64,000 bases of DNA, from assembly GCF_000011365.1 (NCBI RefSeq), contig NC_004463.1:434001-498000 (forward strand), given 5' to 3'. This DNA comes from Bradyrhizobium diazoefficiens USDA 110. GTDB lineage: Bacteria; Pseudomonadota; Alphaproteobacteria; Rhizobiales; Xanthobacteraceae. Under the pieces are notes generated by a model. It worked only from the letters and a program-made list of their open reading frames with translations, searched no databases and was not told the origin of the DNA. Both the position numbers and the translations under genes were made by a program. Below are positions 18,404 through 27,603 of the stretch, piece by piece (position 1 is the stretch's first letter; the number at the start of each line of letters is the position of its first letter).

Positions 18404-18437
18404 GGGACCGCCAGACGCGGTAAACACTGGCGGTCCC
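18404..18437 (+). terminator. hairpin after the hydrolase gene
   Basis: GGGACCGCCAG (18404-18414) and CTGGCGGTCCC (18427-18437) form a perfect 11-pair stem with a 12-base loop, 14 bases after the stop. No T-run follows, so it is a terminator-like or mRNA-protecting hairpin. Confidence 0.5.
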
Positions 18438-18562
18438 GTGCCGCTCATTGCAATACTGACCGGGAAGGGCGGCTTCGCCGGCCAGGTGAGGCGACAGATT
18501 CGACCGTAGCGGGTGCCCCATGCACTGCAACGCAATCCGTCCCTTAACCTAACCAGTCAAGG

Positions 18563-19687
18563 TTACTCCTTGTCAGACTTGGCCTTTTTCTTCCCATTCT
18601 CGGTAGAATCACGGTCTTTCCCATTGTCCTTGCGGCGGTTGGTGAAGCGCGCATTGCCGAGCCCCGTGCCGATGGTGAGCACGCCCCAGCGCTCGACATC
18701 CTGCATGAACGGAACCTCCGAGAGGCCCTGAACCACGCCGTCATTGTGCATCAGGATCGCGGTGTCGTGCTCGCCGATCTCGGGGATGCCCTCGATCAGG
18801 CTCGCCGGCAGGTTGAACTTGCTGCTCTCCCAATTGCCCGGCAGGTTCTGCGCGCCCTTCTCGATCGAGCCGTCGGCGTCGATCACGCCGGGACAGGCGA
18901 TGCCGATGAAGGGCGCGAGCTTGAAGCCTTCGGTCTCGGCCTCGGCGATCAGCCCCTTCAGCATCTTGGTGAGCCGCTTCACCGCGCCTTCGCGCGTCGG
19001 CTCGTCGTCGGCATGACGCCATAGCTCGGATTTCACGACCTTGGCCTTCGACAGGTCTTTTGCCTTTTTCCAGCTCGTTTCCACCAGGCCACAGCGGATA
19101 TTCGTACCGCCGATATCGACGGCGAGGATGCTGTCATGAGCCTCGAAGATCCATGACGGCGCCAGATGCAGCGCACCTATCAGGCCGGCTTCATCAGGAT
19201 GATGGCGGATCGGCTGCATGTCGATCTTGAAGTCCTCGGATTTCAGGATGATCTCGGTGCGCGCGATCGCAAGCTCGCCGAGCCTGGAATCACGAAATCC
19301 GCCGCCGACCATGATGCGCTCGGTCTTGGCCCAGGCCTTGGTCTTGAGGAAGCGGCGCGTGACATAGGCTAGCTGCTGGGCGAAATCCTCGATCGCGCTG
19401 TGGACCAGCGCCGAGGCCTCGGTGTCGTCGCCGATCAGGATCGCATCCAGCGTCTTCTTGCTGATCTGGTCCGAGGGCTCCTTGCCGAACGGGTCCTCGC
19501 CGGTCTTGCGCAGCGGCTTGCGCCAGCGGTCGAGGATCTCGCGGAACGCGCCCTTGCTGGCGCGGTCGCCGAGAAAACCGTCCTCGTCCTTGATCTCGAT
19601 GTTGAAACTGTCGACGTCCACCGACGGCAGGCGGCTCGCGCCGTGCTGCGCAATGCCCGTCGTCGCGACCAGTTCGTCCGTTGCCAT
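18563..19687 (-). CDS. ROK-family-like sugar kinase with circularly permuted motif order
   Basis: The 374-residue protein contains ROK (repressor/ORF/kinase) motifs in a rotated order. First come elements normally at the C-terminus: IMVGGG at 125-130 and PDEAGLIGALHLA at 164-176. Only then come the usual N-terminal elements: phosphate-1 DIGGTNIR at 191-198, CPGVID at 265-270, NLPG at 281-284, the putative catalytic aspartate D316 in HNDG, and phosphate-2 TIGTGLGNA at 338-346. It ends in a lysine-rich tail. The ROK zinc-binding Cys/His motif is absent. All nucleotide-binding parts are kept, so sugar or amino-sugar kinase activity is possible. Start is ATG 19687, preceded by AAGGGT. It is divergent from rplU. 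Confidence 0.82.
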   Translation of the reverse strand: MATDELVATTGIAQHGASRLPSVDVDSFNIEIKDEDGFLGDRASKGAFREILDRWRKPLRKTGEDPFGKEPSDQISKKTLDAILIGDDTEASALVHSAIEDFAQQLAYVTRRFLKTKAWAKTERIMVGGGFRDSRLGELAIARTEIILKSEDFKIDMQPIRHHPDEAGLIGALHLAPSWIFEAHDSILAVDIGGTNIRCGLVETSWKKAKDLSKAKVVKSELWRHADDEPTREGAVKRLTKMLKGLIAEAETEGFKLAPFIGIACPGVIDADGSIEKGAQNLPGNWESSKFNLPASLIEGIPEIGEHDTAILMHNDGVVQGLSEVPFMQDVERWGVLTIGTGLGNARFTNRRKDNGKDRDSTENGKKKAKSDKE

Positions 19688-20015
19688 GGGACCCTTGCCC
19701 GCTTGCGAAATCTGGGGGACAACGGCGCGGGAACCCGTTGGTTGCAACGCCGGGGAAGAATCGGCGGACGGGCGGGCTCCCGCCCAAATCCTTCAAATCC
19801 GGGCCTTTTTCAGCGGTTTTCCTTGACTTGCGGCGTCCGGCGGCTATAAGTCCCACACCCGGCGCGGGGCGTTTCTCGCGCCGCTTGTTTTTGCGTGGGT
19901 TTTCAAAGGGATAGCTCCCGCCCGCACAAAACTCGCATAAACCCATAGCGACTGACAAAAAGCCGGCCCCGACAGACTGTCGCGAGGCCGGGATTGAACA
20001 CGAAGGAAAACAACG
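19688..20015. other. divergent promoter region of ROK-like gene and rplU
   Basis: This 328-base stretch has no coding signal. It holds a good sigma-70-type promoter for rplU and a long predicted leader of about 160 bases before the rplU start. I saw no convincing repeat or known ribosomal-protein leader motif in the leader. Confidence 0.5.
19823..19850 (+). promoter_or_regulatory. sigma-70-type promoter for rplU-rpmA
   Basis: TTGACT at 19823-19828 and TATAAG at 19845-19850 are separated by 16 bases, close to the consensus. The implied transcript starts near 19857 and leaves a leader of about 160 bases. Confidence 0.6.
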
Positions 20016-20405
20016 ATGTTCGCAGTCATCAAAACCGGCGGCCGGCAGTACCGCGTCGCTCCGGATGATGTCCTGGAAGTAGGCAAGATCGAAGGCGAAG
20101 TCGGCTCGATCGTGCAGCTGAATGAAGTTCTGGTGGTCGGCGGCGACACGCCGATCCTGGGTCTGCCCACGGTGGCCGGCGCGTCCGTTGCGGTCGAGGT
20201 GCTCGACCACAAGCGCGGCCCCAAGGTCATCGCGTTCAAGAAGCGCCGCCGCAAGAATTCGCGCCGCAAGCGCGGCTACCGCGACGAGATCACGGTGCTG
20301 CGCGTCAGCGAGATCCTGACGGACAACGCCAAGCCCACCAAGGGGCCGCGTCCGAAGAAGGAGAAGGTCGCCAAGGAAGCGACCAAGGAAGACGCCGCCG
20401 CATAA
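20016..20405 (+). CDS. rplU: 50S ribosomal protein L21
   Basis: The 129-residue protein begins MFAVIKTGGRQYRV, the conserved L21 start, and contains the basic RNA-binding stretch KKRRRKNSRRKRGYRD. It is longer than E. coli L21 (103 residues) because of a charged lysine- and alanine-rich C-terminal tail, common in alphaproteobacteria. It binds 23S rRNA in the large subunit. It is cotranscribed with rpmA, 97 bases downstream. Confidence 0.98.
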   Translation: MFAVIKTGGRQYRVAPDDVLEVGKIEGEVGSIVQLNEVLVVGGDTPILGLPTVAGASVAVEVLDHKRGPKVIAFKKRRRKNSRRKRGYRDEITVLRVSEILTDNAKPTKGPRPKKEKVAKEATKEDAAA

Positions 20406-20410
20406 ATTGA

Positions 20411-20438
20411 TCACGCCAATTCACGAATTGATGCGTGA
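20411..20438 (+). promoter_or_regulatory. hairpin in the rplU-rpmA gap
   Basis: TCACG/CGTGA (20411-20415, 20434-20438) and CAATT/AATTG (20417-20421, 20426-20430) give a ten-pair, slightly bulged hairpin with loop CACG, only six bases after the rplU stop. It may protect or process the transcript, or tune L27 expression. Confidence 0.4.
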
Positions 20439-20502
20439 GAAATTATGAAATGATTCCGTCAAGGAATTGATCTAGAACTACTCAGGATTTCGGAGACGAG
20501 CC

Positions 20503-20772
20503 ATGGCTCACAAAAAAGCAGGCGGTTCATCGCGCAACGGTCGCGATTCAAAGGGCAAGCGCCTCGGCATCAAGGCGTTCGGCGGGGAAGTTGTGATTCC
20601 CGGCAACATCATTGCGCGTCAGCGCGGCACCACCTGGCATCCCGGCCTTAATGTCGGCATGGGCACGGACCACACTTTGTTCGCCAAGATCGAGGGTCGC
20701 GTCACGTTCCAAGCCAAAGCCAACGGCCGCACATTCGTATCGGTACTCCCGATCGCAGAGGCGGCTGAATAG
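20503..20772 (+). CDS. rpmA: 50S ribosomal protein L27
   Basis: The 89-residue protein begins [16 protein letters not shown], the L27 N-terminus that reaches the peptidyl-transferase centre, and contains GVKxFGG- and [13 protein letters not shown] conserved segments (here [13 protein letters not shown]). Length is standard. It is the second gene of the rplU operon and is followed by a strong terminator. There is no N-terminal cleavable extension of the Firmicute type. Confidence 0.98.
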   Translation: MAHKKAGGSSRNGRDSKGKRLGIKAFGGEVVIPGNIIARQRGTTWHPGLNVGMGTDHTLFAKIEGRVTFQAKANGRTFVSVLPIAEAAE

Positions 20773-20838
20773 ACGGTGGATCAAATTTGGAGTCCGCCGG
20801 GTCCTGACCAAACCGGCGGAGTCCACAAATAGGCTCCA

Positions 20839-20870
20839 GGGGAGGCGGGAAACCGGCCTCCCCTTTCGTT
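20839..20870 (+). terminator. rho-independent terminator of rplU-rpmA
   Basis: GGGGAGGC (20839-20846) pairs with GCCTCCCC (20856-20863) and is followed by TTTCGTTTTG. The T-rich tail and GC-rich stem make a good intrinsic terminator 66 bases after rpmA. Confidence 0.8.
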
Positions 20871-20899
20871 TTGTCTTAGTGACTTCGACGGAGCCGGAC

Positions 20900-21493
20900 A
20901 TGTTGCAGGATTTTTCGAGCACCACCTTGCGGGAGGCGAGACCGAGCGTCGTCGCCACCGAACGGCTGACCTTGCGGCGGCCGACCCTCGCCGACGTCAG
21001 GACCATCGCCCGGCTCGCCAATGATCGCCGCGTCGCCGAGAACACGCGCCGCCTGCCGCATCCCTATTCGCAGGACGACGCCATCGAATTCATCCGTGCC
21101 ACCGCCGAGATCGGCAGCGAGACCGTGTTCCTGATCGAGCACGACAGCGGGCCGGTCGGCATGGTCGGGATCGACTGCTCGAAGCCCGACAATGCCGAGC
21201 TCGGCTACTGGCTCGGCGTCGAGCATTGGGGCCAGGGCTTCGCCACCGAGGCCGCACGCGGCGCGATCGACTTCTTCTTCGAGGAGTTCGAGGACGACCA
21301 CCTCCATGCCGGTGCGCGCGTCACCAACCCCGCCTCGCGCAAGGTGCTGGAGAAGTGCGGCTTCCAGTGGAGCGGCGTCCAGCTGCACCGCTTCCTGGCG
21401 CTGGGCTCGTCCACGCCCGTCGATTGCTTCCGCCTGTCGCGCGGGGTGTGGGCGTCGCTGAAGAGCTGGAGCAGCGCAAGACGGGTGAGGTAG
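20900..21493 (+). CDS. GNAT-family N-acetyltransferase (RimJ/RimL-like)
   Basis: The 197-residue protein has ERLTLRRPTLADV near the N-terminus and ELGYWLGVEHWGQGFATEAA, the acetyl-CoA-binding A motif of RimJ/RimL-type acetyltransferases, followed by TNPASRKVLEKCGF, the conserved C-terminal helix. It would acetylate a protein N-terminus or a small amine. Start ATG 20900 was chosen over longer in-frame options because homology begins shortly after it. It lies behind the rpmA terminator. Confidence 0.87.
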   Translation: MLQDFSSTTLREARPSVVATERLTLRRPTLADVRTIARLANDRRVAENTRRLPHPYSQDDAIEFIRATAEIGSETVFLIEHDSGPVGMVGIDCSKPDNAELGYWLGVEHWGQGFATEAARGAIDFFFEEFEDDHLHAGARVTNPASRKVLEKCGFQWSGVQLHRFLALGSSTPVDCFRLSRGVWASLKSWSSARRVR

Positions 21494-21517
21494 GGCGCAG
21501 GCCGCGCCACAATCGAC

Positions 21518-21669
21518 ACTGTCGTCCCGGGGCGCGACGAAGTCGCGAGCCCGGGACCCATAATCCCAGGGAGAAGTGCGAGGCGAAGCGCCCACTCCGA
21601 GCCGTCGTCAAACCACTCCCTGTGGGTATGGGTCCCGGGCTCGCGCTGTGCGCGCCCCGGGAGGACAGT
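21518..21669. repeat. dispersed palindromic element, GTCGTCCCGG class, long-loop form
   Basis: Outer arms beginning ACTGTCGTCCCGGGGCGCG and ending with the complement CGCGCCCCGGGAGGACAGT enclose about 110 bases that include CAAACCACTCCCTG and GGTATGGGTCCCGG. Nearly the same inner sequence occurs in the element at 49887-50013. It lies between convergent genes (GNAT and EamA). Confidence 0.8.
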
Positions 21670-21679
21670 GTGCGCGTGG

Positions 21680-22594
21680 CTACGCCGGCGGATTTACCTC
21701 GTTGCTTGGGCGCCCCAGATCGCGCTCACGCAAGTAGATATAGGACCCGGCGCCGATGATGATCGCGGCGCCGACGATCGTTGCTATCGACGGCACGTCG
21801 CCGAACACGACGAAGCCGAAGATCACGGCCCAGACGATCATCGAATATTGATAGGGCACGACGACGCTGGCCGGCGCGAGCTTGAGGGACCGGTTGACGC
21901 AGAACAGCGCCGTCACCGAGATGCATCCGGCCAGGGCGAAGATGACGAGGCTGCCTGATGTCGGCGGCACCCAGTGGAATGCCGACAACACCGCGCCCAG
22001 CAAAAACGTGCCGACGAATTGCGAGGACGCCATCACGATGTCGGGGGTCTTGCGCAGGCTGCGGGTGATCAGCATCAGGGTTGCAAAGGACAGGCTGCCG
22101 CCCAGCGCGATCAGCGCCGGCAGGCTGACGGTCTGCGCCGACGGCCGCAGCGCGATCACGACGCCGCAGAAACCGATCAAAATCGCCGTCCAGCGCCGCC
22201 AACCCACCTTCTCGCTCAGGAAGATCGCCGACATCGCGGTGACGAAGATGGGGCCGGCGAGGTAGTACGTGATGACGTCGGCGAGCGGCAGATAGACCGT
22301 CGCAAGGAAGAAGGCCGCCACTTCCAGCGTCGAGAGCACGACGCGGAACAGCTGCAAGCGCGGCCGCTCCAGATGCAGGAACTGGCGACGCTGCCGCCAG
22401 ATCAGCGGCGACAGCAGCAACAGCGCCGCGCAGGCGCGCAGGAACAGCAACTGCCCCACCGAATAGGTCCCGACCAGGAACTTGCCCATGGCGTCGCCGA
22501 ACGAGAACATGAAGATCGACAGCACCATCAGCGCGATGCCGGCGAGGCGCGCGGAGCGGTCGTCATAGGCGGAGAGGTTCTTGAAGAAGGGCAT
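21680..22594 (-). CDS. EamA/DMT-family transporter
   Basis: The 304-residue protein has about ten hydrophobic segments in two EamA repeats (for example FGDAMGKFLVG in the first and SMIVWAVIFGFVVFGDVPS in the second). It is an inner-membrane exporter of unknown substrate. It is flanked on both sides by palindromic repeats and converges with the acetyltransferase gene. Confidence 0.87.
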   Translation of the reverse strand: MPFFKNLSAYDDRSARLAGIALMVLSIFMFSFGDAMGKFLVGTYSVGQLLFLRACAALLLLSPLIWRQRRQFLHLERPRLQLFRVVLSTLEVAAFFLATVYLPLADVITYYLAGPIFVTAMSAIFLSEKVGWRRWTAILIGFCGVVIALRPSAQTVSLPALIALGGSLSFATLMLITRSLRKTPDIVMASSQFVGTFLLGAVLSAFHWVPPTSGSLVIFALAGCISVTALFCVNRSLKLAPASVVVPYQYSMIVWAVIFGFVVFGDVPSIATIVGAAIIIGAGSYIYLRERDLGRPSNEVNPPA

Positions 22595-22620
22595 TGAAAC
22601 GAGTCGGAGTGTGAGAGGTC

Positions 22621-22704
22621 GTCATTGCGAGCGAAGCGAAGCAATCCAGACTGTCTCCACCGCGGCAGTCTGGATTGCTTCGTCGCTTCGCTCCTCGCAA
22701 TGAC
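22621..22704. repeat. dispersed palindromic element, GTCATTGCGAG class
   Basis: An 84-base near-perfect inverted repeat begins GTCATTGCGAGCGAAGCGA and ends CTCGCAATGAC, with inner arms GCAATCCAGACTG and CAGTCTGGATTGC. This type is abundant in Bradyrhizobium and relatives. It sits in the divergent gap between the EamA and MaoC genes. Confidence 0.85.
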
Positions 22705-22863
22705 GGGCGGAGAGAGCACGGAAAACCCGCGATTAGCGTCGCTTGCGGTCGTTTTAATGACGTGAGCGACTGGGACAAGCCCGCCACCGCCGAATTGAAC
22801 GGATTGTCGCACTCTTCGCGTCGCGGTAGCGATAGGCGCCTCATCGACAAAGAGAGCTTTGAC

Positions 22864-23343
22864 ATGACCGACTTCGATCCGGCCCGGCACCGCATGATCC
22901 CCACGCAACGCTGGTTTGAGGATTTCGTCGTCGGCGAACGCTTCGTGCTGCCGAGCCGGACCCAGACCTCGGCGGTGTTCGCGGCGTTCCAGACCGCGAG
23001 CGGCGACACCCACCCCGTGCACTACGACGTGGAATATTGCCGCAGCCGCGGCATGCCGCATCTGCTCGCCCACGGCTTCCAGACCTTGATCCACACCGCG
23101 CCCGGCGCCGGCCTGTTTCCGTTCATGGTCGAGGACTCCCTGGTCGGCTTCCTCGAGCAATCGAGCCGGTTCCTCAAACCCGTGTTCGCCGACGACACCA
23201 TCTATCCCGCGCTCGAGGTCACCGAACTCGCGCCGGGACGCTCGACCGGCGTGGTGACGCTCAAAAGCACCGTGTTCAACCAGCGCAAGGAGCTGGTGCT
23301 GGAGGGCATTCAGAAATTCCTGATCCGGCGACGGCCCCTCTGA
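22864..23343 (+). CDS. MaoC-like hotdog-fold dehydratase
   Basis: The 159-residue protein contains the MaoC hydratase motif region ASGDTHPVHYDVEYC, where the D-x-x-P-x-H pattern supplies the catalytic Asp and His, and a following LLAHGFQTL helix. Family members hydrate enoyl-CoA or related thioesters. Start ATG 22864 was taken; the frame is open upstream into the palindromic repeat but that part is not protein-like. It precedes obgE. Confidence 0.85.
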   Translation: MTDFDPARHRMIPTQRWFEDFVVGERFVLPSRTQTSAVFAAFQTASGDTHPVHYDVEYCRSRGMPHLLAHGFQTLIHTAPGAGLFPFMVEDSLVGFLEQSSRFLKPVFADDTIYPALEVTELAPGRSTGVVTLKSTVFNQRKELVLEGIQKFLIRRRPL

Positions 23344-23380
23344 TGTCGTCTTGGAAGTCGTCCGGGGGTTAAGCAAGGGG

Positions 23381-23399
23381 CGAAATTCGCGGAATTTCG
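23381..23399. promoter_or_regulatory. perfect palindrome upstream of obgE
   Basis: CGAAATTC-GCG-GAATTTCG is a perfect dyad of 8-base arms with a 3-base centre, 59 bases before the obgE start. It is well placed for an operator. A possible promoter lies between it and the gene: TTGCCG at 23423-23428 and TACCTA at 23446-23451 with 17 bases between. Confidence 0.4.
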
Positions 23400-23415
23400 G
23401 CCGGTTTGCGGGTAA

Positions 23416-24498
<1,083 letters not shown>

Positions 24499-24512
24499 AC
24501 TATCTCCCCTGG

Positions 24513-24633
24513 GTCGTCCCGGCGAAGGCCGGGACCCATAACCACCGAATGCGATTTGGCGAAGATTGGTCATTGCCATCTCGCGCCATAACATCTTCTG
24601 AGGAGTATGGGTCCCGGCCTTCGCCGGGACGAC
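24513..24633. repeat. dispersed palindromic element, GTCGTCCCGG class, long-loop form
   Basis: Arms GTCGTCCCGGCGAAGGCCGG and its complement, ending CCGGGACGAC, enclose about 70 bases. The loop contains TTTGGCGAAGATT, the complement of AATCTTCGCCAAA found in the element at 49887-50013, so the loops are related in opposite orientation. It lies between obgE and the sulfatase gene. Confidence 0.8.
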
Positions 24634-24731
24634 ATTGGAGTGTAGGTTGCGGGCACCCGCATCACTGGCAGGTTGTCACCGGCGCTCTAATATCGCAGCA
24701 TTAAACAAGCAAGAAACGGCAGGGATGACGC

Positions 24732-26366
24732 ATGGCGCGCGCGAAGAACGTTCTCTGGATCATGTGCGACCAGCTTCGCTATGACTATCTCGGCTGCACC
24801 GGCCATCCCACGCTGAAGACGCCCAACATCGACGCCATGGCGAAGCGCGGCGTGCTCTTCAGCAAGGCCTACGTGCAGTCGCCGATCTGCGGGCCCTCGC
24901 GGATGTCGTTCTACACCGGCCGCTACATGCGCTCGCACGGCTCGCACTGGAACGGCTGGCCGCTGCGCGTCGGCGAGCCCACGCTCGGCGATCACCTCAA
25001 GAAGATCGGCGTGCGCAATGTGCTGGTCGGCAAGACCCACATGGCGCCCGACCTCGAAGGCATGAAGGCGCTCGGCATCCCGCCGGAGTCGATGATCGGC
25101 GTGCATGTCGCCGAATGCGGTTTCGAGCCTTATGAGCGCGACGACGGCCTGCACCCGACGGGACGGCCGCGCCCGAAATACGATGAATATCTGCGCAAGC
25201 AGGGATTCGAAGCCACCAATCCCTGGGAGCATTGGGCGAATTCAGGTGCGGCGGAAGATGGCAGTTTGCAGAACGGCTGGCTGCTGGTGCACGCCGACAA
25301 GGCCGCGCGGGTGCCGGAGGAGCATTCCGAGACGCCCTACATGACGCGGCGCGCGATGGACTTCATCAGTGAGGCCGAGACCGACGGCAAGCCGTGGTGC
25401 CTGCATCTGTCCTACATCAAGCCGCACTGGCCCTACATCGCGCCCGAACCCTACGCCAGCATGTATTCGACCGATGACATGATCCCGGTGATCCGCTCCG
25501 AGCGCGAGCGCCAGAATCCGCATCCGGTGTTCGGCGCCTATATGGACATGCGCTACTCCCGCAACATGGCGCGCGACGACGCTCGCGAGAAGGTGATCCC
25601 GACCTATATGGGCCTGATCACGCAGATCGACGACCAGATGGGCGCGCTGATGAAATTCCTGGAAGAGCGCGGCCTGCTGGACACCACCATGATCGTGTTC
25701 ACCTCCGATCATGGCGACTATCTCGGCGATCACTGGATGGGCGAGAAGGATCTGTTCCACGAGCAGTCGGCAAAGATTCCGCTGATCATCATCGATCCCT
25801 CCCGGGAAGCCGACGCCACGCGCGGCACGCGCAGCGACGCGCTGGTGGAGGGCATCGATCTTGCGCCGACCTTCGTCGATTATTTCGGCGGCAAGGTGCC
25901 GGGCCACATCCTCGAAGGACGCTCGCTGCTGCCGCTGCTGCGCGGGCCCACACCGCCGGACTGGCGCAAGGTCGCGTTCTCCGAATACGACTACGCTATG
26001 CAGGACGTGCGACTGAAACTGAATCAGCCGATCGAGCGCTGCCGCCTGTTCATGGTGTTCGACGGCCGCTGGAAATACATCCACGCCTCGGGCTTCCGTC
26101 CGATGCTGTACGATCTCGAGACCGATCCGGAAGAGTTTTTGGATCGCGGCGATGATCCTGATTGCGCCGGCATCATCGCGCGGTTGCAGGCCGAGCTGTT
26201 CGACTGGGCGCTGCATCCCAACGACCACATCACCACGCCGCGCGAGAAGATCGCGGCTTATGCCGACAACCAGCTCCAGGTGAAGGGCGGCGTTTTGATC
26301 GGCATCTGGGACGAGGCCGAGCTTGCGGCGATCAAGGACGGCATCGCGCAGCGCGCGAAGCTTTGA
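24732..26366 (+). CDS. sulfatase-superfamily hydrolase (arylsulfatase or phosphonate monoester hydrolase type)
   Basis: The 544-residue protein belongs to the alkaline-phosphatase/sulfatase fold. C53 in CGPSR fits the C-x-P-x-R rule for conversion to formylglycine, the catalytic nucleophile. Metal ligands are suggested by MCDQLR near residue 13 and by TSDHGDYLGDH. It has no signal peptide, so it acts in the cytoplasm, which fits the phosphonate/phosphodiester monoester hydrolases known from Rhizobium and Burkholderia at least as well as arylsulfatases. It sits between obgE and proB, facing a Bug receptor gene; its natural ester is unknown. Confidence 0.82.
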   Translation: MARAKNVLWIMCDQLRYDYLGCTGHPTLKTPNIDAMAKRGVLFSKAYVQSPICGPSRMSFYTGRYMRSHGSHWNGWPLRVGEPTLGDHLKKIGVRNVLVGKTHMAPDLEGMKALGIPPESMIGVHVAECGFEPYERDDGLHPTGRPRPKYDEYLRKQGFEATNPWEHWANSGAAEDGSLQNGWLLVHADKAARVPEEHSETPYMTRRAMDFISEAETDGKPWCLHLSYIKPHWPYIAPEPYASMYSTDDMIPVIRSERERQNPHPVFGAYMDMRYSRNMARDDAREKVIPTYMGLITQIDDQMGALMKFLEERGLLDTTMIVFTSDHGDYLGDHWMGEKDLFHEQSAKIPLIIIDPSREADATRGTRSDALVEGIDLAPTFVDYFGGKVPGHILEGRSLLPLLRGPTPPDWRKVAFSEYDYAMQDVRLKLNQPIERCRLFMVFDGRWKYIHASGFRPMLYDLETDPEEFLDRGDDPDCAGIIARLQAELFDWALHPNDHITTPREKIAAYADNQLQVKGGVLIGIWDEAELAAIKDGIAQRAKL

Positions 26367-26410
26367 GTCTGTCTTCGCCTCTCCCCGCTTGCGGGGAGAG
26401 GGAGAAGAAT

Positions 26411-27388
26411 TCAATTCTCGATCTTGTATCCCGTCGCCTTCACGATCGGCTGCCAGAACGCCGTGTTGGCGGCGAGCTCCTTCGTCAGCTCATCCGGGCT
26501 GCTGCCGACCGGGATCAGGCCGATCGCAGTGAGCTTCTCCTTCACCTCGGCCTTGGCAAGCGCAGCGCTCGCGGCGGCGCCGAGCTTGCTGGCGAATTCC
26601 GGCGGGCTGCCGACGGGAAGCCACATGCCGTACCAGGCATCCGCAACGAGAGCGATGCCGCTCTCCTTCAGCGTCGGCACCTCCGGCGCGAAGGGCGACC
26701 GTTCCGCGCTCGAGACCGCGATGATCTTCACGCCCTTGGCGCGGTGCTGCGGCAGCGCATCGGCCAATGTCACGATGCCGAACGACAGATGGCCGCCGAT
26801 GAGATCGTTGAGGATCGGCGCGCTGCCGCGATAGGGCACGCGGGTCAGGGGAATGCCGAGATCCTTCTCGAGCTTGGAGCCCATGAAATGTGGAATGGTG
26901 CCGTTGCTCGGCACCCCGAACGACGTCTTGTCCGGATGCGCCTTCAGCCAGGCCACGAATGACTTGAAATCGGCAGCATCGATAGCCGGGCCGATCACGA
27001 CGGCGAATTCGAACCGCGCCAGCAGCGACACCGGCATGAAATCCTTGGCCGTGTCGAAGCTCGGCGTCGTCTCCACCATCGGCAGCAGGTACATGGTGGG
27101 GCCCGTCGTCACCAGCACCATGCTGCCATCGGGGCTCGCACCCTTCACCGCCTTGATGCCGATCAGGCCGTCGCCGCCGGTGCGGTTCTCGACCACGATG
27201 GTCCTTTGCAGCACCGGCGCCATCTCCTGCGCGATCAGCCGGCACAGCGTGTCGCCGCCGGCGCCCGCCGCGAACGGAAAGATGATTTTTGAAAGCCCGG
27301 CCTGCGCTTGCGCCCCGCCCGCCTGTGCCAGCAGCGGCAACCCAAGACCTCCTCCAAGACATCCGGCCATGAATTTGCGGCGATCCAT
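26411..27388 (-). CDS. tripartite tricarboxylate transporter receptor (Bug/TctC family)
   Basis: This is a 325-residue periplasmic binding protein with a twin-arginine-type leader (DRRKFMAG at residues 2-9, cleavage near AQAQA) and the motifs [11 protein letters not shown] and [13 protein letters not shown]. Start ATG 27388 is preceded by AAGGGAAACGT. It converges with the sulfatase-type gene and is divergent from proB. It is the third Bug receptor in the window and, like the others, has no TctA/TctB partner nearby. Confidence 0.87.
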   Translation of the reverse strand: MDRRKFMAGCLGGGLGLPLLAQAGGAQAQAGLSKIIFPFAAGAGGDTLCRLIAQEMAPVLQRTIVVENRTGGDGLIGIKAVKGASPDGSMVLVTTGPTMYLLPMVETTPSFDTAKDFMPVSLLARFEFAVVIGPAIDAADFKSFVAWLKAHPDKTSFGVPSNGTIPHFMGSKLEKDLGIPLTRVPYRGSAPILNDLIGGHLSFGIVTLADALPQHRAKGVKIIAVSSAERSPFAPEVPTLKESGIALVADAWYGMWLPVGSPPEFASKLGAAASAALAKAEVKEKLTAIGLIPVGSSPDELTKELAANTAFWQPIVKATGYKIEN

Positions 27389-27603
27389 ACGTTTCCCTTC
27401 CAGCCCGTTATTGGTTGCCGGCATTAGAACCGCCCCCGCGCTCAAGACAAGGCCGAAGACCAAGCCACGTTGCACCGTTTACCGGGCCTGCCGCCTTGCG
27501 CCGGCCATCGTCCTGCTGCAAAAGCAGGCCTTATCGGAGCCGCTTGTTTGCTCCGCCGTTCCCGAACCCGAGCAATTCGTCACACGCGCCAACACATACA
27601 CAC

